Assembly: GCA_964462685.1 (NCBI GenBank)
Contig: CAYWYR010000032.1
Coordinates: 1-13,761 of the forward strand
DNA: 13,761 bases
Source: CAYWYR01 sp964462685
GTDB taxonomy: Bacteria > Bacteroidota > Ignavibacteria > Kapaibacteriales > UBA2268
Reading direction: 5' to 3'
Part shown: positions 8,106-13,761 of the stretch, one piece after another
Numbering within the stretch: position 1 is the first letter of the stretch
Layout: every line of letters starts with the position of its first letter
Notes under the pieces: model-generated
What the model was told of the DNA's origin: nothing
What the model saw: only the letters and a program-made list of their open reading frames with translations
Database searches by the model: none
Program-made: the position numbers and the translations under genes

Positions 8106-10019
8106 ATGTGCGGTATAGCTGGTGTCATAGACTTTACGTCAAATAAACGGGCTGTCGATCAAGACATACTCAGATCAATGAGCGATGTGATTATTCACCG
8201 TGGCCCAGATTCAGGCGGGGAATGGATCAGTGATGATCATACCTGTGGTTTTGGATTCAGAAGGCTGTCAATAGTTGATCTTTCTAAGAAAGGTGATCAA
8301 CCTATGAGATCAGAAGATGGTAGATATACCATTGTTTTCAACGGCGAGATTTATAATCACGAACAGATTCGTCAGGATCTCATATCTAAAGGATATTCCT
8401 ATAAATCCCATACAGATACAGAAACAATACTAAACGGTTTTATCGAGTATGGGGAAGAGATTCTCACTAAAATGGTCGGTATGTGGGCCTTGGCAATATG
8501 GGATGACTATGAGAAAAAACTATTTGCAGCACGAGACAGAATCGGTATCAAACCTTTCTACTATCATTATAAGAACGGTAAATTTATCTTCGCCTCAGAG
8601 ATAAAATCTATCCTTCAACATCCATACTATTCTCCAGAACCTGATTTCAGCGAGTTTCCTAACTATCTTAATTATGGATCCAGCACACGGAACAATACCA
8701 TGTTCCAAAGTATTTCTAAACTGCCAGCTGCGCATTTCATTCGCATAAGTAAGGACTTGAAACACGAGCAAAAATATTGGCACCTGCTAGATCGTAAACC
8801 TCCATCCAAAGATATCAGACCCAGGGATATTGAAACAAATGTCCTATCGCTTTTACGTCAGTCAGTCAAATCAAGAATGATGTCAGATGTCCCTTTTGGC
8901 GTATTTTTAAGTGGTGGTTTGGATTCTAGCCTTAATGTTGCCCTTATGGCAGAATTGATGGATAGGCCAGTAAATACGTTCACAGTTGGATTCAAAGAAT
9001 TATCCCAGTTTAACGAGCTGCAATACGCCAATAAAGTATCGAATCTTTTTTCTACTAACCATAATGAGATACTCATCGATCATGACGATGCCTTGCCAGC
9101 TCTTAATGATATTATCTGGCATCAGGATGAACCCAATGCCGATCCAGTCTGCATACCGTTATACTTCCTCAGTAAACTTACCAAATCAATAGGTACTACA
9201 GTAGTTCAGGTTGGAGAAGGAAGCGATGAACAGTTCGTCGGATATAAATGGATGATGCGTGATTTTAATTTCTATAATACATACTGGAAATTATACAACA
9301 AACTACCGGGATTCGCAAGCAGGGCTATTTATAATACCTTTTCACCCCTATTGGCATCTGCGGGGCAGTATTTAGCCGCCGAGTATCTCAGAAAAGCTTC
9401 ATATAACGAGGAATTCTATTGGGGCGGTGTACCGATCATACCCAAAACACTTCAAAGTATCTTATTGTTGGATTCTAATATCGATTTATCAAAACCTGCA
9501 AATTACGCCCATGAACTGCATAATGAAGCAATAAATGAATGCCACCAAGCAGAGTATATACAGAGAATGTTCTTTGTTGAATTAAAACAAAGGCTTGCTG
9601 AGCTATTGTTAATGCGGGTAGATAAGATGACAATGGCTCATTCATTGGAAGCCAGAGTGCCTTTCCTAGACCATAGACTTGTAGAATACACCGCTGGCCT
9701 CACCGCCTCCCGAAAGATATATGCTGAACAGCTTACCAAAGTAATACTCAAAAAAGCTTCAGAAGAAGTATTGCCCCTCGATATAATCTACAGAAAAAAA
9801 ATGGGTTTCGCCGCACCTATAAGCAACTGGCTAAAAGGGCCGCTGCATAGATACGCTTCTGAAAAACTCAACGATTCACCTTTGGCAAAAAGTGGATACT
9901 TTAATAGCAAACTGATAAACTCAATGCTCGATCAGCATAAACGCGGTAAAAAAGACCATGGAAATCAGATTTACTCTTTGCTCGTACTTCACCTATGGTA
10001 CGAAAAGTTCTTTAGATAA
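8106..10019 (+). CDS. asnB: Asparagine synthetase (glutamine-hydrolysing)
   Basis: The 637-residue protein makes asparagine from aspartate, ATP and glutamine-derived ammonia. The N-terminal glutaminase domain (about 2-200) has Cys2 as nucleophile after Met removal (MCGIAGV), HRGPDSGG at 31-38, RRLSIVDLS at 52-60, NGEIYN at 79-84 and the HTDTE motif at 102-106. The synthetase domain (about 240-600) has the PP-loop SGGLDSS (269-275), GEGSDEQFVGY (370-380), and RVDKMTMAHSLEARVPFLDHRLVEY-type residues at about 504-528. It is longer than E. coli AsnB (554). The extra length is mostly in the C-terminal domain, as in asnB-type proteins of exopolysaccharide or secondary gene sets, so a role in amidating a special substrate cannot be excluded. 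Its ATG lies 3 bases after the ftcD stop, with no ribosome site of its own, suggesting translational coupling. The stop is TAA. Confidence 0.92.
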   Translation: MCGIAGVIDFTSNKRAVDQDILRSMSDVIIHRGPDSGGEWISDDHTCGFGFRRLSIVDLSKKGDQPMRSEDGRYTIVFNGEIYNHEQIRQDLISKGYSYKSHTDTETILNGFIEYGEEILTKMVGMWALAIWDDYEKKLFAARDRIGIKPFYYHYKNGKFIFASEIKSILQHPYYSPEPDFSEFPNYLNYGSSTRNNTMFQSISKLPAAHFIRISKDLKHEQKYWHLLDRKPPSKDIRPRDIETNVLSLLRQSVKSRMMSDVPFGVFLSGGLDSSLNVALMAELMDRPVNTFTVGFKELSQFNELQYANKVSNLFSTNHNEILIDHDDALPALNDIIWHQDEPNADPVCIPLYFLSKLTKSIGTTVVQVGEGSDEQFVGYKWMMRDFNFYNTYWKLYNKLPGFASRAIYNTFSPLLASAGQYLAAEYLRKASYNEEFYWGGVPIIPKTLQSILLLDSNIDLSKPANYAHELHNEAINECHQAEYIQRMFFVELKQRLAELLLMRVDKMTMAHSLEARVPFLDHRLVEYTAGLTASRKIYAEQLTKVILKKASEEVLPLDIIYRKKMGFAAPISNWLKGPLHRYASEKLNDSPLAKSGYFNSKLINSMLDQHKRGKKDHGNQIYSLLVLHLWYEKFFR

Positions 10020-10073
10020 TGAATAATTTGATCCGATTACTATCGTTCCTTATCCATAAGAACTCGCTGATTG

Positions 10074-10112
10074 TGTCCAATTGAACCTAGCCGCGTTTTG
10101 TCACAATTGACA
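10074..10112. promoter_or_regulatory. Paired CAATTG-centred boxes upstream of kbl
   Basis: TGTCACAATTGACA at 10099-10112 is an exact dyad with arms TGTCA and TGACA. A related box, TGTCCAATTGAAC, lies at 10074-10086. The shared CAATTG cores are 26 bases apart centre to centre (10078-10083 and 10104-10109), a spacing seen with tandem operators. They sit 70-105 bases before the kbl start. The regulator is unknown. Confidence 0.4.
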
Positions 10113-10125
10113 TCTTATCCAATAT

Positions 10126-10143
10126 GTGTTAACTTAATAACAC
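10126..10143. repeat. Dyad GTGTTA-N6-TAACAC in front of kbl
   Basis: GTGTTA (10126-10131) and TAACAC (10138-10143) are exact reverse complements around ACTTAA, 37 bases before the kbl ATG. There is no T-tract, so it is not an obvious terminator for asnB. It could be an operator next to the kbl start of transcription. Confidence 0.38.
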
Positions 10144-10180
10144 TACATAAAGCCTTTGTGAAATACTTAATCTAACTATT

Positions 10181-11422
10181 ATGTCCAGAAGTATAAATAA
10201 ATTTCTAACAGCTGAACTAGAAAATCTTGAAGAAAAGAACCTCTTCAAACACGAAAGAATAATAGAATCAGAGCAAGGTGCCGAAATTATCGTTAACGGC
10301 AAAAAAGTACTTAATTTCTGCGCAAACAACTACCTTGGCCTATCCTCACACCCCGATATAGTCAAAGCAGCTCACGATGGCATCGACCGCCGTGGCTATG
10401 GCCTTTCTTCAGTGCGCTTTATCTGTGGCACACAAGATGACCACAAAGAACTAGAAAGAAAACTCTCCGATTTCCTCGGATTGGAAGACTCGATCCTGTT
10501 CGTAGCATGCTTCGATGCCAATGGCGCCCTATTCGAGCCACTCTTCGGAAAGGAAGATGCTATAATCACAGACGAGCTTAATCACGCCTCCATCATAGAT
10601 GGCATTCGCCTTTCCAAAGCCAAACGCTATATCTACCGCCACTCAGATATGACAGATGACATAAAATAGAACGCCAAAGGAAAAGATACCTACGGCCTAG
10701 AAGCAGCTCTGAAAAAAGCAGATGAAGATGGTGCTCGATTCAAAGTAATAGCCACAGATGGCGTTTTCTCAATGGACGGCGATATCGCCCGACTGCCCGA
10801 AATATGCGACCTCGCTGACAAATACGACGCTCTCGTTATGGTAGATGAATGCCATTCTTCTGGATTTATCGGCAAAACAGGACGCGGCACTCACGAATAC
10901 CATGACGTTATGGGCAGGGTTGATATCATAACAACCACATTCGGTAAAGCTCTTGGCGGCGCGAGCGGCGGCTCAATCTCAGCCAGTAAAGAAATGATAG
11001 CATGGCTCCGAAACAAAGCACGCCCCTACCTTTTCTCCAATACACTACCACCTGCTATCGTATCAGCGACCATAGCCACTTTAGATAAAATCACACAGTC
11101 CACTGAACTTCGAGATCGCCTCGAAGATAACACCAAACTCTTCCGCAACGGAATGGAAAAACTGGGCTTCGATCTTCTGCCGGGCAACCATCCGATTACA
11201 CCAATCATGTTCCGCAAATACGAGAACAGCTCAGCAGTGGCAGTTGAATTCGCCGACCGCCTACTCGAAGAAGGTATATACGCCATCGCATTCTCTTACC
11301 CTGTAGTACCACTAAAGCAAGACCGCATCAGAATTCAGCTATCAGCCGCCCACACCGAACAGCACATACAAAAAGCCCTCACCGCATTCGAAAAAGTTGG
11401 CCGCGACATGCAACTCATATAA
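10181..11422 (+). pseudogene. kbl: 2-amino-3-ketobutyrate CoA ligase (glycine C-acetyltransferase) interrupted by in-frame TAG
   Basis: Kbl is a PLP enzyme that cleaves 2-amino-3-ketobutyrate with CoA to glycine and acetyl-CoA, the second step of threonine degradation. The reading frame runs 413 codons from ATG 10181 to TAA, but codon 163 (10667-10669) is TAG; the frame is kept on both sides. Part 1 shows NFCANNYLGLSSHP (45-58), SVRFICGTQDDHKELE (77-92) and LNHASIIDGIRLSKAKRY (133-150). Part 2 shows ATDGVFSMDG (191-200), VMVDECHSSGF (219-229), and the PLP lysine Lys256 in TTTFGKALGG. Against E. coli Kbl (398 aa, recalled sequence) there are 13 extra codons between DM (156-157) and LEAALKKA (173 on), and the TAG is inside them. 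All other parts look intact, so the lesion is recent, a sequencing error, or suppressed. The second half has no credible independent start: its first Met is inside a conserved motif. tdh is not adjacent. Confidence 0.85.
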
Positions 11423-11454
11423 AAGCATATATAATCAGATGTAACTCAAAGCCT

Positions 11455-11468
11455 GACGAAGGACGAAG
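11455..11468. repeat. Two tandem copies of GACGAAG between kbl and the transaldolase gene
   Basis: GACGAAG occurs twice back to back (11455-11461 and 11462-11468) in the 76-base gap between two convergent genes. No clear hairpin with a T-tract was found in this gap, so neither gene has an obvious intrinsic terminator here. Confidence 0.3.
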
Positions 11469-11498
11469 CCCAGGACATTTCTCACCCCCCCAAATACT

Positions 11499-12149
11499 CT
11501 ACTTACCGATCTTCGCCGCGTCTGCCAAGAAAATCTCCAGACCCTTATCAGTAAGGGGATGCTTCAGACTCTGGATCAAAGTCTTATAAGGAACAGTAGC
11601 AATATCACAACCCGCCTTAGCCGCCTCAGTAAGATGGATAGGATTGCGGATAGAAGCAGCGATAATCTCCGATCGGTAACCGTTCATATCCCATATCTCA
11701 CAAACATCGTTCAGAGTCTCGATAGAATTCATCGCAATATCATCAAGCCGGCCCATGAAAACCGATACATAAGTCGCCCCAGCGTGCTCAGCAGCTATAG
11801 CTTGAGTAGGGGAGAACACCAAAGTAACATTAGTCGGTATATCACGCTTCGATAGATTCGCTACAGCCTTAAGCCCCTCCTCTATCATCGGTATCTTGAT
11901 AGTCGCCTCTGGGAACCACTCCAGAATCTCATCAGCCTCCTTCAGCATCTCGTCAGATTTAGTAGAGATAACCTCCACCGATAGATGACCGCCCACCTTA
12001 GTATAAATATCCTTGATCCTCTCCTTGATATCAACCGAAGGATCCTCCTTAGCCAAAAGCGAAGGATTAGTAGTAACCCCGGAGATAATCCCAAGCGATG
12101 CCGCATGCTCAATATGATCGATATTCGCCGAGTCAACATATAACTGCAT
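11499..12149 (-). CDS. tal: Short-type transaldolase (TalC/FSA family)
   Basis: The 216-residue single-domain TIM-barrel aldolase shuttles dihydroxyacetone units between sugar phosphates in the pentose phosphate pathway. The start MQLYVDSANI, GVTTNPSLLAKE (24-35), Schiff-base Lys85 in ATIKIPM, and the C-terminal ASIRNPIHLTEAAKAGCDIATVP (165-187) define the family; length matches small transaldolases (about 212-220). Compared with E. coli fructose-6-phosphate aldolase FsaA, position 59 is Glu, not Gln, and position 131 is Phe, not Tyr. Phe and Glu are the residues at these sites in true transaldolases, so I infer transaldolase and not FSA activity. The start at 12149 is chosen because AAGGA lies at 12156-12160 and the barrel begins here. 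The open frame to 12200 would start upstream of the promoter. The gene is convergent with kbl and downstream of hmgA on the same strand. Confidence 0.92.
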   Translation of the reverse strand: MQLYVDSANIDHIEHAASLGIISGVTTNPSLLAKEDPSVDIKERIKDIYTKVGGHLSVEVISTKSDEMLKEADEILEWFPEATIKIPMIEEGLKAVANLSKRDIPTNVTLVFSPTQAIAAEHAGATYVSVFMGRLDDIAMNSIETLNDVCEIWDMNGYRSEIIAASIRNPIHLTEAAKAGCDIATVPYKTLIQSLKHPLTDKGLEIFLADAAKIGK

Positions 12150-12179
12150 AACAATTCCTTTTTTTGATTTACCTTGTCG

Positions 12180-12197
12180 CCCAAATATAGGGAATGG
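12180..12197 (-). promoter_or_regulatory. Promoter block with TATATTTG for the transaldolase gene
   Basis: On the minus strand the block contains TATATTTG (12182-12189), a full TAnnTTTG match, ending 33 bases before the start codon at 12149. It lies inside an 18-base block that matches 16 of 18 bases with the one in front of hmgA (13489-13506). The upstream half of the block reads CCATTC. Confidence 0.6.
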
Positions 12198-12294
12198 CAT
12201 TTTAAGAATTATAGTACTTTCCCCACACCCACCTCGCAGTCATACTCTTTAACCCCCTCCACCTAAGAGATGTATTTAGAAGTCAAGTCTTCCA

Positions 12295-13461
12295 TCAATC
12301 CCCGGGCTCAAGCCAGCTCTTCCAATAATCCACATCCTCGCACTTCTGGGCCCACTTAGTAGGTTTTAGCTGTGCGAACGTATCAATCATAACCGCATAC
12401 TCATCAGTAAACTTGGCTCCGATGCTCGCCTCGGTCTTGCCGGGTTGCGGCCCGTGCGGTATCCCCAGCGGGTGCAGAGTTATAGAACCCTCCTTCACAC
12501 CCTTCCTGCTCATGAAATCTCCCTCTACATAATACAGAACCTCAGCCGAATCCACATTAGTATGATAATAAGGAGCCGGTACCGCCTCTGGGTGCCAGTC
12601 AAACGGGCGCGGGTTGAAATTGCATATCACAAAACTCTTGGTATTGAACGCAAGATGAATCGGAGGCGGCAGATGGATCCTGCCCACCTTCGGATTATAA
12701 TCACGCATATTCAGCACATAAGGATAAAGATAACCGTCCCAACCGACCACATCAAAAGGGTTGTGAGGCATCACATACTCAAAATACCTCAGCGCCGCCT
12801 TATGCACCACACGGAACTCACCGCGCTCATTCTTAGGCTCAAGCTCCTCAGGCCCACGGAAATCCCGCTCCTCATAAGGTGCGTGCTCCTCCAGCTGGCC
12901 GTACTCGTTCCTGTAGTGCCTCGGTATCTCATAAGGGGTGCTGCTCTCCACAATCAGAAGTTTCACATCATCATAATCATCGAACTCAAGCTGGTAAACA
13001 GTATTCTGCGGGATAATGATCTGATCCATATCCCTTAACCTGATATTACCATAATCACTCTTCAGCCAACCCTGGCCCCTGTGGATAAAAACATACTCAT
13101 GAGCGTAAGAGTTCTTATAGAAAAAATCCGCATCTCGCGTAGGCTTCGCCGTATAAACAGTACAGTCAGGATTGTCCAGAACCGCCATGCGCGCCGTCAG
13201 GTGATCCCCTTCCCGCCTGATATCCTCAGTAAAAAAATGCACGTGCTTCATCGGCGCCTCCCCCCAGAACACATTCTCCTGCGGGTCTAGCTCCCGTATG
13301 CTCTTCGCCTTCGTAGGCGAATTGATATGGTACTTGTTCGAGTAGATACCCGAAAAACCCTTGCTCGATACCAACTCTTCCTTATATAGCGTACCGTCGC
13401 TCTTGTAAAAAGTAGTGTGCTTCTTGCGGGGCATCTCCCCAAGTTTTCTGTAATGCGGCAT
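12295..13461 (-). CDS. hmgA: Homogentisate 1,2-dioxygenase
   Basis: This Fe(II) cupin dioxygenase opens the ring of homogentisate to maleylacetoacetate in tyrosine and phenylalanine degradation. The 388-residue protein starts MPHYRKLGEMPRKKHTTFYK. It has an N-terminal beta-rich part with HEYVFIHRGQG (121-131), then GWDGYLYPYVLNMRDYNPKVGRIHLPPPIH (240-269). The metal-site motifs are YYHTNVDSAEVLYYVEGDF (298-316) and HPLGIPHGPQPGKTEASIG (330-348). By motif, His300, Glu307 and His336 are the likely iron ligands (human His335, Glu341, His371); the His-to-Glu spacing is one residue longer than in human, so the match of Glu307 is tentative. It is shorter than the human enzyme (445 aa). The start has AGGAG at 13469-13473, seven bases before ATG, and a -7 element at 13491-13498. 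hpd and fah are not seen. The stop is TGA. Confidence 0.9.
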   Translation of the reverse strand: MPHYRKLGEMPRKKHTTFYKSDGTLYKEELVSSKGFSGIYSNKYHINSPTKAKSIRELDPQENVFWGEAPMKHVHFFTEDIRREGDHLTARMAVLDNPDCTVYTAKPTRDADFFYKNSYAHEYVFIHRGQGWLKSDYGNIRLRDMDQIIIPQNTVYQLEFDDYDDVKLLIVESSTPYEIPRHYRNEYGQLEEHAPYEERDFRGPEELEPKNERGEFRVVHKAALRYFEYVMPHNPFDVVGWDGYLYPYVLNMRDYNPKVGRIHLPPPIHLAFNTKSFVICNFNPRPFDWHPEAVPAPYYHTNVDSAEVLYYVEGDFMSRKGVKEGSITLHPLGIPHGPQPGKTEASIGAKFTDEYAVMIDTFAQLKPTKWAQKCEDVDYWKSWLEPGD

Positions 13462-13488
13462 CTTTCAACTCCTAACTTATTTTCATTT

Positions 13489-13506
13489 CCCAAATATAAC
13501 GAATGG
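13489..13506 (-). promoter_or_regulatory. Promoter block with TATATTTG for hmgA
   Basis: The minus strand carries TATATTTG at 13491-13498, ending 30 bases before the hmgA start codon. The block CCATTC-NN-TATATTTGGG matches the transaldolase block at 12180-12197 except at two positions. A TTG-like -33 is weak; the best match at 19-base spacing begins TTC. Confidence 0.6.
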
Positions 13507-13596
13507 GTTGATAAGAATGATATTGCATTACTGCCCATAAGCACCGCTGGAGTGGCTCTTACCAAAAAACACACCTCAATGTAGCGGCGTATTACA

Positions 13597-13761
13597 TTAC
13601 GCTGTTTTGTGGCGGATAAGTTGGGGTGGGCGGTGGTGGCGTTCATATTTGTTCATATCTATGTCAATATCTGGGGTGGTTTGTTTGCCTATTTTGGGAG
13701 TGGCGTAGACTTGGTGTTGGTGCTGGATGTATTCGAGGCGGTCTTTTTGGGCGAAGCTGAG
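13597..13761 (-). CDS. C-terminal end of an unidentified protein, cut by the window edge
   Basis: On the minus strand an open frame enters at the right edge and runs 54 codons to TAA at 13597-13599. The visible end reads LSFAQKDRLEYIQHQHQVY, then a linker with PDIDIDMNKYERHHRPP, and finishes RHKTA. It is rich in His, Gln and charged residues with no hydrophobic segment, so this end is probably cytosolic. The frame lies upstream of hmgA on the same strand, separated by 135 bases that contain the hmgA promoter. I do not recognise the family; it could be a partner of aromatic degradation but nothing shown proves it. The frame could also be a chance opening. Confidence 0.5.
   Translation of the reverse strand, partial: LSFAQKDRLEYIQHQHQVYATPKIGKQTTPDIDIDMNKYERHHRPPQLIRHKTA

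Noticed and set aside
10772..11422. Separate gene for the second half of kbl
   Set aside because: Its first Met is within the conserved VFSMDG motif, and conserved Kbl sequence continues upstream of it to the TAG; there is no ribosome site.
12150..12200. Longer N-terminus for the transaldolase
   Set aside because: The added 17 codons cross the TATATTTG promoter element, and the ATG at 12149 has its own ribosome site.
12445..13038. 197-codon open frame on the plus strand opposite hmgA
   Set aside because: It lies wholly antisense to a gene with clear dioxygenase motifs; its protein is an Arg/His/Ile-rich sequence typical of shadow frames.
13541..13560. Possible hairpin AGCAC/GTGGCT as a terminator for the edge gene
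   Set aside because: The stem needs a bulge and no T-tract follows on either strand at the right distance.
13287..13646. 119-codon minus-strand frame covering the start of hmgA
   Set aside because: It overlaps the hmgA N-terminus and promoter in another frame and is Arg/Ser/Thr-rich with no motif.

Overview
The window looks like chromosomal DNA from a member of the Bacteroidota. Three things point that way. The first gene ends in a short beta-rich tail of the type IX secretion sorting type (about residues 365-434). At least four genes have a good match to the Bacteroidota -7 promoter element TAnnTTTG, 28-39 nt before the start codon. Strong Shine-Dalgarno sequences are the exception. The base composition is moderately AT-rich, and the first gene is clearly more AT-rich than the rest. 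I see no rRNA, tRNA, CRISPR array, insertion sequence or phage gene, and no gene-free stretch longer than 300 bases.

Layout, left to right. Positions 1-192 are non-coding leader with two perfect dyads. Positions 193-1497 (+) encode a secreted beta-propeller-like protein, overlapped at its end by a 54-codon signal-peptide ORF (1472-1636, +) that looks like a truncated gene. Positions 1679-3598 (-) encode an Uup-like ABC-F ATPase. It is divergent from a Lon-family AAA+ protease of the LonB/YcbZ type (3807-6404, +). Next come a bifunctional formimidoyltransferase-cyclodeaminase (6480-8102, +) and, three bases later, an asparagine synthetase (8106-10019, +). A 161-base gap rich in dyads precedes a 2-amino-3-ketobutyrate CoA ligase gene (10181-11422, +) broken by one in-frame TAG. 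Convergent to it are a short-type transaldolase (11499-12149, -) and homogentisate 1,2-dioxygenase (12295-13461, -). The C-terminal end of an unidentified minus-strand gene runs off the right edge (13597-13761).

How the genes fit together: the right two-thirds is mostly central amino-acid metabolism. FTCD is the folate-linked end of histidine degradation, Kbl is the second step of threonine degradation to glycine, and HmgA opens the ring in tyrosine/phenylalanine degradation. None has its usual pathway partners beside it (hutHUI, tdh, hpd/fah), so this is a loose grouping of housekeeping genes and not a complete pathway operon. The Lon-like protease and ABC-F protein are protein-quality and ribosome-associated functions.

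I found no convincing new multi-gene system. The points most worth a second look are the TAG codon of kbl, which lies inside a 13-codon segment absent from E. coli Kbl; the near-identical 18-bp promoter block in front of the transaldolase and hmgA genes; the dyads and repeats in front of kbl and of the secreted propeller gene; and the small overlapping signal-peptide ORF.
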